A stretch of DNA of 64,000 bases from an uncultured Brachyspira sp. Its GTDB lineage: Bacteria > Spirochaetota > Brachyspiria > Brachyspirales > Brachyspiraceae. The stretch is taken from NCBI RefSeq assembly GCF_910588665.1, contig NZ_CAJUPR010000002.1, positions 66,031-130,030 of the forward strand, in the 5' to 3' direction. Both the position numbers and the translations under genes were made by a program. This document shows positions 44,756 to 53,317 of this stretch, piece by piece. The first letter of the stretch is position 1. The number at the start of each line of letters is the position of its first letter. Under the pieces are notes generated by a model. It was not told the DNA's origin. It saw only the letters and a program-made list of their open reading frames with translations, and ran no database searches.

Positions 44756-45358
44756 TTATTCTGTTTCTTTATTAATGTCGACAGTTTTAGCAAAATCGTT
44801 ATACTTTTTCAAATCATCTTCATTCATTATAATAATGAACTCGCTTCTTCTGTTTTCTCTTAAAACAGGATACTCGGGCAAGGCTTCACCGAATGCATTC
44901 TTTAATAATCTGCTGTTTTCGGAACCTAATTTTATTATATAGTTAAAGCTTTTATCAGTTCTTCTTTGAGAGAGCTTATAATTGTAAGGAGCAGGTCCGT
45001 CTTTACTGGCATGTCCCTCCACCATTATTTTTATATCAGGATTATTATTTATTATCTGATATACTAAATTATAGGCATCTTTATAGCTTCCTATTTCTAT
45101 AGTATTATCAAACTTGAATTTTACTTCATAAGTGTTCTGAGGCTTTCCTATATCGGTTTTAGATTTAGGATCATATAAAACTAATACTTTTCCTCTAGGG
45201 GTTTCTCTTATGCCCGCACCGTCTGGTAAATTCAAGTCTTCTCCTGCCTCTTTTGTGTTAAATCCGCTGCCTTCTTCAGGTCCTGAAACTACAGGAGCGC
45301 TTTTGCAGGCTGCAATAGGTATTAAAATTAAAAACATAATTAAAAATATTTTTTTCAT
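44756..45358 (-). CDS. OmpA-like lipoprotein, copy 1
   Basis: A lipoprotein signal (MKKIFLIMFLILIPIAACKS) and an OmpA-C-like domain with 'EVKFKFDNTIEIGSYKDA', 'NPDIKIMVEGHASKDGPAP' and 'NYKLSQRRTDKSFNYIIKLG', closer to the consensus than copy 2. I chose the ATG at 45358, behind AGAGGAAAG, because it starts the lipoprotein signal; a longer frame to 45391 would add eleven residues ahead of it. It sits 20 bases before its paralogue. A role in anchoring the outer membrane is inferred from the family. Confidence 0.82.
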   Translation of the reverse strand: MKKIFLIMFLILIPIAACKSAPVVSGPEEGSGFNTKEAGEDLNLPDGAGIRETPRGKVLVLYDPKSKTDIGKPQNTYEVKFKFDNTIEIGSYKDAYNLVYQIINNNPDIKIMVEGHASKDGPAPYNYKLSQRRTDKSFNYIIKLGSENSRLLKNAFGEALPEYPVLRENRRSEFIIIMNEDDLKKYNDFAKTVDINKETE

Positions 45359-45484
45359 AACAGTCTTTCCTCTTAATATTTGAAGGATCATTTTAGTATT
45401 ATGCTGAGATAATTAATATTATATAATTTAAACAAAATTGCCTATAATTCGTAAAAATATATAAATAAAATAAATTTATATATT

Positions 45485-47200
45485 TTATTTATTCTTAATA
45501 TACAGGCATTCAAAAGTATCTCCTAAATTTTCTTTTTTTGATACGGCAGTATATATTTTAGATAAAAGATTATTATTTTTAATAAAATTTAAATTAAATA
45601 TATCGCAGAATCTGTTATAATATATACTTTGATTTTGCAAGCTTATGCATTTCATAGAATATTTAGATAATAATATATCCAAAGCTTTAGGATTTGCTTC
45701 AAAAGCATGATCGCTCGGAACTATTGAAAAATAATTTTTATTGAATCTTCCGCTTAATCCGCTGCCGTTAGGAGTGGAAAAAGCCAATATCCCTCCATCT
45801 TTCAGAGAAAATATTATTTTTTTTAAAATACTTTCAAAATTATAAATATGCTCTATGACATACCAAGCGGTTATTATATCATATTCTTTTTCTTTATATT
45901 CAAAATCAAGTAATGATATATTATGAACATTAAGATTAAGAGTATTAACACAGTAATTTGATGCATATTCGCTTATCTCTATGCCCTCTGTTTCATATCC
46001 GCATTCTTCTGCCTCTTTAAGAAAAAAACCCATAGCGCTTCCTATATCAAGTATTTTTCCCTGAGGTTTTATTTTTTTTATTTTTTTTAAACGCATTTTA
46101 GCCAAAGATATTAAATTGCTGCTGTCCTCTTTATATGTTTTTCCGTACTGATTCTTATAATCCTCAACAAAATATTTAGAAGAATAATCTGTAAAAGGAG
46201 GAAGAAAATATTTTCTGAATAATGCTTGGCATTTTCTGCATCTGTAAAGATTAGATTCTATGTTTCTGTTTTTCATATATGCATAAGCGCTTCCGCAGAA
46301 AGGACATTTTATATTTTTAAAATCTTTTATATTGTCTATTATGGTTTTTATTCTATCCAGAGATTTTTCAGTATTTACCAATTTGCCTTTTTCACGGTAT
46401 TTGATGCGTATATCTTCATTAAAGAGAAACTCTTTTAATTTAATTACAGCCTCATCTGTATTAATATTCTCAAAAAATCCCAAATTAAAAAATAATTCTT
46501 TTTGATTTTCAGCCAAATCATCATGGTATTTTGTAGGAGAAAGCAGTATTGTAGGAATTGAAGCCTCTATGCATTCAAATGCTGTAAGACCGAAATATGT
46601 AATAACCGAGCTGTAAGGATTTATAAATATATCAGGGCTGAAATTAACATACTTTATATTATCATAACCGATTTCTTTTTCTGTATCTATAATAACAAAC
46701 TCTTTATTTTCTATTCTGCTTATTATTTCTAAGGCTTTCTTTTTTAGTTCATTATTAAATCCCAGATATAAAAGCACAGGGGCATTTTCTTTATATTTAG
46801 GTTTTATATTAGAGTTTAAAATCGTAGCTATGAAAGGCTTTATATTAACTTCTTTAGAATTATCAATATTAGGAAGCATTTCTATTACTATATCTGCAAA
46901 AGCCCTTTCATCACCCACACTGTCTATAATAATAACGCTGCTTATACTCTTTAATTCTTTTATATATTTTGATTCAACCTCTCTGCTGTCAACTATTATT
47001 AAATAAGGATTTAAATTTCTTATCTCATCATATCGGCATGTTTTAATTCCTGCATCTTTAAATATACCGCTTTCATTATTAATAGAAGAAAATATAAAGC
47101 GGTAATATTCTTTTAATCTGTACGATATGAACTTCATACGGGTAATATGTCCGAAGCCGTATATCGTTCCTATATCCGTTATTATACATATATCCTGCAT
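45485..47200 (-). CDS. Fusion: PseG-like sugar-nucleotide hydrolase/GT-B domain, zinc ribbon and SAM methyltransferase
   Basis: Residues 1-290 have a GT-B plan like PseG or MurG-type enzymes ('IITDIGTIYGFGHITRMKFI', 'LIIVDSREVESKYI', 'SSVITYFGLTAFECIEASIP' then 'TILLS'). A treble-clef or zinc ribbon follows with C299, C302, C321 and C324. Residues about 375-571 are a class I methyltransferase ('ILDIGSAMGFFLKEAEECG' with the SAM-binding Gly at 387, 'DIITAWYVIEHIYN'). PseG removes UDP in the pathway to pseudaminic-acid sugars, used on flagellins in some bacteria, but no other pse/leg genes are seen here. A glycan-modification role is inferred. The fusion with a zinc ribbon and a methyltransferase is the notable feature. 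Confidence 0.72.
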   Translation of the reverse strand: MQDICIITDIGTIYGFGHITRMKFISYRLKEYYRFIFSSINNESGIFKDAGIKTCRYDEIRNLNPYLIIVDSREVESKYIKELKSISSVIIIDSVGDERAFADIVIEMLPNIDNSKEVNIKPFIATILNSNIKPKYKENAPVLLYLGFNNELKKKALEIISRIENKEFVIIDTEKEIGYDNIKYVNFSPDIFINPYSSVITYFGLTAFECIEASIPTILLSPTKYHDDLAENQKELFFNLGFFENINTDEAVIKLKEFLFNEDIRIKYREKGKLVNTEKSLDRIKTIIDNIKDFKNIKCPFCGSAYAYMKNRNIESNLYRCRKCQALFRKYFLPPFTDYSSKYFVEDYKNQYGKTYKEDSSNLISLAKMRLKKIKKIKPQGKILDIGSAMGFFLKEAEECGYETEGIEISEYASNYCVNTLNLNVHNISLLDFEYKEKEYDIITAWYVIEHIYNFESILKKIIFSLKDGGILAFSTPNGSGLSGRFNKNYFSIVPSDHAFEANPKALDILLSKYSMKCISLQNQSIYYNRFCDIFNLNFIKNNNLLSKIYTAVSKKENLGDTFECLYIKNK

Positions 47201-47291
47201 AAAATTAACTTATTTTTATTTTTTATATAACTGATTATAATTTTATTAATTATATAATAAAAATATATAATTACAAATAATATAATAAAAA

Positions 47292-47888
47292 TCATATATT
47301 AATATAAACAGAGCCCTGACGAAGCACTTTATTTTGAATGCAGCTGTAAAGAGTGGAAGGCATTTTATTTTCTAAAATACCCGCATTAACTATCAAATTG
47401 GCTTTATCTTTATAAAGTTCGGCTAATTCATTTCCGTTTAATATTACTCCATAGCCGCTTGGATTTGCTGAGGGAGCCACCAGAGGATTAACGCCTTTTA
47501 ATATAAGCTGCATATATTCGTCTTTAGGTATCCTCAAAGCTGCTGTATCTTTTAAGTATGAAAATCTGTCTTTTAATTCTTCAAGAAGCGGCATAATAAA
47601 AGTCAGTTCTCCTGGAATATTTTTTTTTATTATATCAGGAATTTCCTTATCCGAAATTTTTTTTATATCATCTATTTCTTTTAAGAGAATTAAAAGAGGT
47701 TTATCTTTCTCTCTCTCTTTAATAGAGTATATTCTATCAACCGCATCTGTATTGAAAGCATCGGCAAGCATTCCGTAAACTGTATCGGTAGGAGAAACAA
47801 CTACACCTCCATTATTTATTACCTTTATAACTTCGCATGCTGCATATTTTATGCTTTCCTTATCCGTTTTATCAAGATTAATTATCAT
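47292..47888 (-). CDS. tsaC: Threonylcarbamoyl-AMP synthase (TsaC/Sua5/YrdC family)
   Basis: Makes threonylcarbamoyl-AMP for the t6A37 modification of ANN-decoding tRNAs. Family segments: 'GGVVVSPTDTVYGMLADAF', 'SIKEREKDKPLLILL', 'PGELTFIMPLLEEL', 'AALRIPKDEYMQLIL' and 'PLVAPSANPSGYG'. At about 198 residues it is the short TsaC form without a Sua5 domain. The ATG at 47888 has AAAGG upstream and gives a family-typical N-terminus, leaving seven bases between it and the REC-GGDEF gene; a longer frame to 47954 would overlap that gene. Likely co-transcribed with it. Confidence 0.9.
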   Translation of the reverse strand: MIINLDKTDKESIKYAACEVIKVINNGGVVVSPTDTVYGMLADAFNTDAVDRIYSIKEREKDKPLLILLKEIDDIKKISDKEIPDIIKKNIPGELTFIMPLLEELKDRFSYLKDTAALRIPKDEYMQLILKGVNPLVAPSANPSGYGVILNGNELAELYKDKANLIVNAGILENKMPSTLYSCIQNKVLRQGSVYINI

Positions 47889-47895
47889 TATTTCT

Positions 47896-48918
47896 CTACC
47901 TTTTAATAAGCGTAGGGTGAATGAACAAACTTGCAAAACCTCTTCTTTTAGCATTATGAAGAGCCAATAATACGGGAGCTATTTCTTTTTCCATACCCTC
48001 TATATGATAATTTTTCTTATATGCAGTATATGATATTCCCACAGATATGGTATATTTTATTATAATACCGTTGTACTCAAGCTCATTTTTATCAACAAGA
48101 CCTCTGATATCATTTATTTTTTTATCATACAGCTTTATATTCATTCTATTAAATGCAACCATAAATTGATTATTATCAAATCTGGCTATAATATCCTCTT
48201 TTCTTGTAGTTTTTTTGAGTACTTCAGTAAATCTAAGCATTATCTCTTCTGCGGCGATTATACCGAATTCGCTTATAATATTATCAAGACCGTCTATAGA
48301 AAAGCATGCCAATACTATAGTCTCCTCATGTCTTACAGTTTCATAAACTAATCTTGTAAACTGATCATAAAACTCTTTTTTATTCCAAAGTCCTGTTTCC
48401 AAATCTATATTCAATATATCATCATATTTTTTCTGCGCTTCCTTATAAGACTGATAATTTCTATTTGAAGCCTCCGTAACATCATTTAAAGAGTTCTGAA
48501 GATAATCCGCCTGCTTAATTAATTTCTGATGCTCCATATAAAGCTTTCTATACTTAAGACAGCTATTAACTCTTACAAAAAGCTCCATTTCATCAAAAGG
48601 TATAAATATAAGTCCGTCAATGCCTAGATTTATAGACTCTTCTATAAACTCCATCTTTCTATAAGGCGTGCTTAGAAGTATTACGGGAGTTCCCTTGGTA
48701 GATTCCTGATTTTTAAAAGTATCAAGAAGCTGCAGTCCCTGAGAATCTCCTATATCGGCATCTAAAAGTATTAAATCCAATGTGCTTTCATTCGATATAT
48801 TAACAGCCTGAGAACGCGATTTTGTAGCTATAGGATTATAATGCCTTTCCCTTAAAAGATCCACAAATCTTTCTAAAAGATCCGCTCTATGCTCTACCAC
48901 TAAAATATTTTCATTCAT
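47896..48918 (-). CDS. REC-GGDEF protein with degenerate catalytic sites
   Basis: An N-terminal receiver domain (about 1-120) with 'ILVVEH', 'LILLDADIG' (D53) and 'VILLSTPYRKM', but the usual acidic pair is E9-H10 and the late Lys of 'KPF' is replaced ('IFIPF'). A coiled linker (about 125-165) leads to a GGDEF domain (about 175-335): 'DLETGLWNKKEFYDQF' and the signature position reads R-F-D-N-N-Q-F where R-Y-G-G-D-E-F is expected. Diguanylate cyclase activity is therefore unlikely. It may be a c-di-GMP or protein-binding regulator. Start ATG at 48918 has only a weak ribosome binding site. Followed within 7 bases by tsaC. Confidence 0.83.
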   Translation of the reverse strand: MNENILVVEHRADLLERFVDLLRERHYNPIATKSRSQAVNISNESTLDLILLDADIGDSQGLQLLDTFKNQESTKGTPVILLSTPYRKMEFIEESINLGIDGLIFIPFDEMELFVRVNSCLKYRKLYMEHQKLIKQADYLQNSLNDVTEASNRNYQSYKEAQKKYDDILNIDLETGLWNKKEFYDQFTRLVYETVRHEETIVLACFSIDGLDNIISEFGIIAAEEIMLRFTEVLKKTTRKEDIIARFDNNQFMVAFNRMNIKLYDKKINDIRGLVDKNELEYNGIIIKYTISVGISYTAYKKNYHIEGMEKEIAPVLLALHNAKRRGFASLFIHPTLIKR

Positions 48919-49069
48919 AATTAAATCTTTAAAATATATAAATTCTTAATTAAAGTATCGTAAATTTAAAGAATTTATTAAATAAAAAATAGATTTGAAA
49001 TAATTATATAAATGACGGCATATCAGATTAAAACTCTAATGTATATTTTTAATTATGTCTGTTTCTCAC

Positions 49070-49097
49070 TTGAAATTTATATGTTATGTTATATCAT
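49070..49097 (+). promoter_or_regulatory. Probable promoter of eno
   Basis: TTGAAA (49070-49075) and TATCAT (49092-49097) are 16 bases apart, about 32 bases before the enolase ATG. Confidence 0.45.
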
Positions 49098-49128
49098 ATA
49101 GACAATTATAATTTTAAGGAGTTTTAAT

Positions 49129-50424
49129 ATGTCTTTAATAGATAATATAGTTGCCAGAGAAATACTAGACTCAAGAGGAAACCCTACGGTAGAAGTTGAT
49201 GTATGGCTTGACAGCGGCGTTATGGGCAGAGCGGCTGTGCCTTCAGGAGCTTCTACAGGAGAACATGAAGCTGTGGAATTAAGAGACGGAGATAAATCAA
49301 GATATTTAGGAAAGGGGGTTCAAAAAGCTGTAGAAAATATTAATGAAATTATTTGCAATGAACTTATAGATATGGACGCTTTGGATCAGGTAGAAATAGA
49401 CAGAACTATGATAGAACTTGACGGTACTGAAAATAAAGGAAAACTAGGAGCTAATGCCATACTTGGCGTATCTCTTGCCGTATCAAAAGCTGCGGCAGAA
49501 GAATTAGGCATGTCTTTATACAGATATATAGGCGGAACCAATGCCAAAACTCTGCCTGTGCCTATGGCTAATATATTAAACGGAGGTGCCCACTCATCAG
49601 CGCCTATAGACTTCCAAGAATATATGGTAATGCCTGTAGGAGCTCCGACCTTCAAAGAAGGACTTCGCTATATAGCGGAAGTATTCCATAACTTAAAAAA
49701 TATACTTCATGACAGAGGATTAAGCACTACTGTAGGAGATGAAGGCGGTTTTGCACCTACTCTCAAAGACAATGAAGAGCCTCTTCAGGTAATTATGCAG
49801 GCTATAGAAAAAGCTGGATATAAACCTGGTGATGATATTATGATAGCTATGGATCCTGCATCAAGTGAGTTTTATAATAAAGAAAAGAAAAAATATGTAT
49901 TCCATAAATCTGACAGCAGAGAATTATCATCTTCTGAAATGGTGGACTTCTATGCAGATTTATGCAGTAAATATCCTATTATTTCTATAGAAGATGCTAC
50001 AGCTGAAGATGACTGGGAAGGCTGGAAAATATTAACTGAAAAATTAGGCAAAAAAGTACAATTAGTGGGAGACGATTTATTTGTTACAAATGTTAAGCGT
50101 CTGCAAATGGGATTGGATAAAGGCGTGGCTAATTCCATTTTAATTAAAGTAAATCAAATAGGAACTTTAACTGAAACTTTGGATTCTATAGAATTGGCTA
50201 AAACTCATAACTATACGGCTGTAGTTTCTCACCGCTCAGGCGAAACCGAAGATGCTACTATTGCAGATATAGTTGTGGCAACTAATGCAGGACAAATAAA
50301 AACAGGTTCTGCTTCAAGAAGCGACAGGATTGCAAAATATAATCAATTATTGAGAATTGAGGAAGAATTAGGAAACAGAGCTGTTTACTTAGGTAAAAAA
50401 GCTTTTTATAATGTTATAAAATAA
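49129..50424 (+). CDS. eno: Enolase
   Basis: Converts 2-phosphoglycerate to phosphoenolpyruvate in glycolysis. Clear signatures are 'ILDSRGNPTVEVDVWLDSG', 'SGASTGEHEAVELRDGD', 'LGVSLAVSKAAAEEL', 'PVPMANILNGGAHSSAP', 'QLVGDDLFVTN' with a metal-binding Asp, and 'VVSHRSGETEDATIADIVV'. The length of 431 residues is standard. It starts at ATG with AAGGAG. It is monocistronic with its own terminator at 50446-50474. Confidence 0.98.
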   Translation: MSLIDNIVAREILDSRGNPTVEVDVWLDSGVMGRAAVPSGASTGEHEAVELRDGDKSRYLGKGVQKAVENINEIICNELIDMDALDQVEIDRTMIELDGTENKGKLGANAILGVSLAVSKAAAEELGMSLYRYIGGTNAKTLPVPMANILNGGAHSSAPIDFQEYMVMPVGAPTFKEGLRYIAEVFHNLKNILHDRGLSTTVGDEGGFAPTLKDNEEPLQVIMQAIEKAGYKPGDDIMIAMDPASSEFYNKEKKKYVFHKSDSRELSSSEMVDFYADLCSKYPIISIEDATAEDDWEGWKILTEKLGKKVQLVGDDLFVTNVKRLQMGLDKGVANSILIKVNQIGTLTETLDSIELAKTHNYTAVVSHRSGETEDATIADIVVATNAGQIKTGSASRSDRIAKYNQLLRIEEELGNRAVYLGKKAFYNVIK

Positions 50425-50445
50425 TTTAATTTATATGATAGTTTT

Positions 50446-50474
50446 AAAACCTGCATAATAATGCAGGTTTTTTT
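50446..50474 (+). terminator. Terminator of eno
   Basis: A ten-base stem, AAACCTGCAT with ATGCAGGTTT, a four-base loop and a run of T residues, 22 bases after the enolase stop. Confidence 0.9.
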
Positions 50475-50628
50475 ATCATAATAAAAACTATTTAATTAAA
50501 AAAATTAATAAATTTTTTCATAAATTTGTTTTTTTACTTTAAAAAGAAAAAAATATTTATATAATAATTATATATAATATTACGATATTAAACATAATTA
50601 TATTTTTTTCTTCACAATATAAGGAACG

Positions 50629-51072
50629 ATGATGAGCAATAAGTATATAGTATGGGAAGATAAATATAAAGTAGGTTATAAAAAAATAGACGATCAGCAT
50701 TTAGAATTAATAGAGATAATTAATGACTTATACGACTGTATGGATAATCAAAATTCTGAAGATGAATTGCTAAAGTCGGAGTTTAAAAAAGCTTTGAGAA
50801 AAACGGTAGATTATGTGTCATATCATTTTTCTTATGAGGAAAAAATAATGCAGGCAATTGAATATAATAAGATGTCTGAGCATTCTGCATATCATAGGGA
50901 ATTTGCGCAGACAATATATAATTATATTAAGTCTTATGAGAACGGTTCTCTGGACGCTATAAATAATTTAGTTCAGTATCTGAAAGACTGGTTTTTAAAT
51001 CATATTTTAGTTACAGATAAAAAATTCATAACCGAAGTTAAGGAAGTGCTGCAAAAACTTTCTCAACAATAA
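50629..51072 (+). CDS. Bacteriohemerythrin, copy 1
   Basis: A single-domain four-helix protein that binds O2 at a di-iron centre. All seven expected iron ligands can be placed: H24, H66, E70, H85, H89, H125 and D130, in 'DDQHLELIEIIND', 'YHFSYEEKIM', 'EHSAYHREF' and 'FLNHILVTDKKF'. Such proteins may deliver or scavenge oxygen; an O2-defence role suits an anaerobe but is inferred. The start has two adjacent ATGs (50629 and 50632) behind AAGGA. It is followed 20 bases later by a paralogue. Confidence 0.93.
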   Translation: MMSNKYIVWEDKYKVGYKKIDDQHLELIEIINDLYDCMDNQNSEDELLKSEFKKALRKTVDYVSYHFSYEEKIMQAIEYNKMSEHSAYHREFAQTIYNYIKSYENGSLDAINNLVQYLKDWFLNHILVTDKKFITEVKEVLQKLSQQ

Positions 51073-51092
51073 CAATTTTAGGAGCTTTATTT

Positions 51093-51566
51093 ATGGAAGA
51101 AATGATTGAGATTGTCGTAAAAAAAGGCTGGATCAAATGGGAAGAAAGATTCAAAACAGGCTATAAAAGAATTGACAATCAGCATAAAGAACTTGTAAAT
51201 ATAATCAATGATCTTTATGATACGGGTGTAAAAGGGGATCTTGGCAATGAGGAAGTAAAAAGATCTTTTAATGCGATAATTAAGAGAACTATAGATTATG
51301 CCACATATCATTTCTCTTATGAAGAAAAAATTATGAATGCTATCAATTATTCAATATCAAAAGAGCATTTATCCAAACATAGGGCATTTTCTCTTAAAGT
51401 TGTGGAAGAAGTGAATAAATATGAACGCGGAGACAGCTTGGTTATAAAAGATTTTATTGTTTTCTTAAAAGAATGGCTTCTAAATCATATAGTTCTTGAC
51501 GATAAAAAATTCATATCCGAAGTAAAAGATAAATTAAGCAAAATGTATGAAGAGGAAATGAATTAA
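51093..51566 (+). CDS. Bacteriohemerythrin, copy 2
   Basis: A paralogue of the preceding gene with a ten-residue N-terminal extension. The seven iron ligands are again all present: H31, H73, E77, H92, H96, H132 and D136. 'WIKWEERFKTGYKRIDNQH' mirrors copy 1, yet the two differ at many positions, so this is not a recent duplication. RBS is TTAGGAG. The pair is read as one transcript and ends at the hairpin 51587-51619. Confidence 0.93.
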   Translation: MEEMIEIVVKKGWIKWEERFKTGYKRIDNQHKELVNIINDLYDTGVKGDLGNEEVKRSFNAIIKRTIDYATYHFSYEEKIMNAINYSISKEHLSKHRAFSLKVVEEVNKYERGDSLVIKDFIVFLKEWLLNHIVLDDKKFISEVKDKLSKMYEEEMN

Positions 51567-51586
51567 TTTAAATATAAAGCTGTATA

Positions 51587-51619
51587 AAAAAGCCTATAGC
51601 AATCAGTTATAGGCTTTTT
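51587..51619. terminator. Bidirectional terminator between the hemerythrin and Sir2 genes
   Basis: A perfect 12-base stem, AAAAAGCCTATA with TATAGGCTTTTT, and a nine-base loop. The A/T ends of the stem give a T-run on both strands, and the two flanking genes converge here. Confidence 0.88.
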
Positions 51620-51622
51620 ACT

Positions 51623-52354
51623 TTATAAATATTTTTCTATTTCGCTGAATGCTACGCCCGCTTTCTCACCGACATATATATCAACTATATTATTTGTAAA
51701 ACTTGAAGGTTCGGGATTTATCTCCATAATCTTAGCACCAGACTTTTTTGCTATATGAGGAATCTGAGCAGCAGGCATTACCTCTCCTCCTGTTCCCACT
51801 ATAATAAACAAATCGCTTTTATCAGCATCTTCTATTGAGGAATTAAAATCCGATGCAGGAAGCTGTTCTCCGAAAAATACAAAATCGGGTTTTAATATAC
51901 CTGCGCATTTTTCACATACAGGAGGATCCATGTCTAAAATTTCTTTTGTTATTTTATATCTTGTTTTGCATTTTATGCATACAGCATATTTAGCCGTGCC
52001 ATGAAGTTCATAAACTATTTTACTTCCCGCTTCCTGATGAAGATTATCAATATTCTGAGTAATTATGCTTCTCATTATACCCATCTTCTCTAAATTTGCC
52101 AAAACTATATGAGCCTTATTAGGCTTTACATCGGTAATAGGATCATAAAAAACTTTTTTCAAAGATTTCCAAGATTCTTTCTGATGCTTCATAAAATAAG
52201 ATATCTCGGCAAACTGACTGCCATGCTTTTCCCAGAGACCATTCTCTCCTCTGAAAGGAGGAACGCCGCTTTCCACACTTATGCCCGCACCTGTAAAGGC
52301 TGAAACATATTTTGATTCTTTTATTGTTTTTGCTATTAATTTATAATCTATCAT
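51623..52354 (-). CDS. cobB: NAD-dependent protein deacylase of the Sir2 family
   Basis: Removes acyl groups from lysine using NAD. Motifs: 'TGAGISVESGVPPFRG' (GAGIS at 22-26), QNID at 100-103 then 'LHQEAG', catalytic H118 in 'YELHGT', and a zinc finger with C126, C129, C147 and C150. 'GTGGEVMPAAQIP' completes the NAD pocket. At 243 residues it is standard. It is transcribed away from rex, the NADH sensor, with 260 bases between them; both depend on NAD status, which may explain the proximity but is only an inference. Confidence 0.93.
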   Translation of the reverse strand: MIDYKLIAKTIKESKYVSAFTGAGISVESGVPPFRGENGLWEKHGSQFAEISYFMKHQKESWKSLKKVFYDPITDVKPNKAHIVLANLEKMGIMRSIITQNIDNLHQEAGSKIVYELHGTAKYAVCIKCKTRYKITKEILDMDPPVCEKCAGILKPDFVFFGEQLPASDFNSSIEDADKSDLFIIVGTGGEVMPAAQIPHIAKKSGAKIMEINPEPSSFTNNIVDIYVGEKAGVAFSEIEKYL

Positions 52355-52536
52355 AGCTGTATTATATAATAAAATATATTTTTTACTAGTTTAAAATTAA
52401 AATAAATCTTAATTAAAGATAAAAAATAAATTATAATTCATATTAATAAAATATACAATAATACAAAATATATTATTAATGTTCTTAATTTTATATATTA
52501 TTTCTCATAAATCAATATTTTATAATAGTATTTTTA

Positions 52537-52564
52537 TTGACAGACAACTTTATTATGTTATAAT
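52537..52564 (+). promoter_or_regulatory. Promoter of rex
   Basis: A perfect TTGACA (52537-52542) and a perfect TATAAT (52559-52564) with a 16-base spacer, about 50 bases before the rex ATG. No Rex operator of the TTGTGA...TCACAA kind is visible here. Confidence 0.72.
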
Positions 52565-52614
52565 ATTACTATATTAATTAATTATAAATATAATAACAAT
52601 CTTAAGGATATATT

Positions 52615-53271
52615 ATGATTAGCAGAACACAAATTATGCGTCTATTAAAATATAAAAATGCATTAAGACGCATGAAGAGTTTCGGGTTTATAAAAGCATA
52701 TTCTAATAATTTAGGAGATGCTATAGGAATTACTTCCGTTCAGGTAAGAAAAGATTTCTCTCTTTTTAATATTTCAGGAAATAAAAAGGGAGGATATAAT
52801 ATAGATGATTTATTGGATCAGATAAATGCAATATTAGGAAAACAGATATCGCATAATATAGTATTAATAGGCTATGGCAAAATAGGTAAAGCTTTGGTTA
52901 ATTACAGAGGTTTTGAAAGCGAATCTATAAAAATAGTTGCGGCATTTGATCATAATCCTGATAAAATCAACAGAGAGACAGCCACTCCCATACTTCCAAT
53001 AGAAGAGTTAAAAGACTTCATCATTAACAATAATATTGAAATAGCTATATTAACCGTTCCAGACTTAGAGGCTCAAAGAATGTTTGATGTTATCTGTAAT
53101 GCAGGCATAAAAGGAGTTTTGAATTTCGCTCCTATAAAACTTTTGGAAAGACCGGATTGCATTATAAATGATATAAATATAGCCGATGAAATTGAATCTT
53201 TATTTTATTTTATAAACGATATTAAAGAGCCTTCTTCTCAAAAAAAGAAAATGTATAAAAATAATCAGTAA
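52615..53271 (+). CDS. rex: Redox-sensing transcriptional repressor Rex
   Basis: Senses the NADH/NAD ratio and represses fermentation and respiration genes when NAD is abundant. An N-terminal winged helix (about 1-75; 'AIGITSVQVRKDFSLF' is the recognition region) is followed by a Rossmann domain with G86-Y-G-K-I-G91 and 'VAAFDHNPDKINRET', and 'IKLLERPDC' near the end. At 218 residues it is typical. The ribosome binding site is TTAAGGA. It may regulate the ferredoxin oxidoreductase operons, but no matching operator was found in front of them. Confidence 0.93.
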   Translation: MISRTQIMRLLKYKNALRRMKSFGFIKAYSNNLGDAIGITSVQVRKDFSLFNISGNKKGGYNIDDLLDQINAILGKQISHNIVLIGYGKIGKALVNYRGFESESIKIVAAFDHNPDKINRETATPILPIEELKDFIINNNIEIAILTVPDLEAQRMFDVICNAGIKGVLNFAPIKLLERPDCIINDINIADEIESLFYFINDIKEPSSQKKKMYKNNQ

Positions 53272-53317
53272 AAATATAAAGAGAGACTTTAAAAAAGCCC
53301 CTCATAAAATTAATGAA

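Noticed and set aside
44142..45358. A recent tandem duplication of one OmpA-like gene
   Set aside because: The layout is shared but the sequences are clearly diverged, so the duplication is old.
52355..52614. A Rex operator between the Sir2 and rex genes
   Set aside because: No sequence near the TTGTGA-N6-TCACAA consensus was seen; the AT-rich stretch only offers partial half sites.
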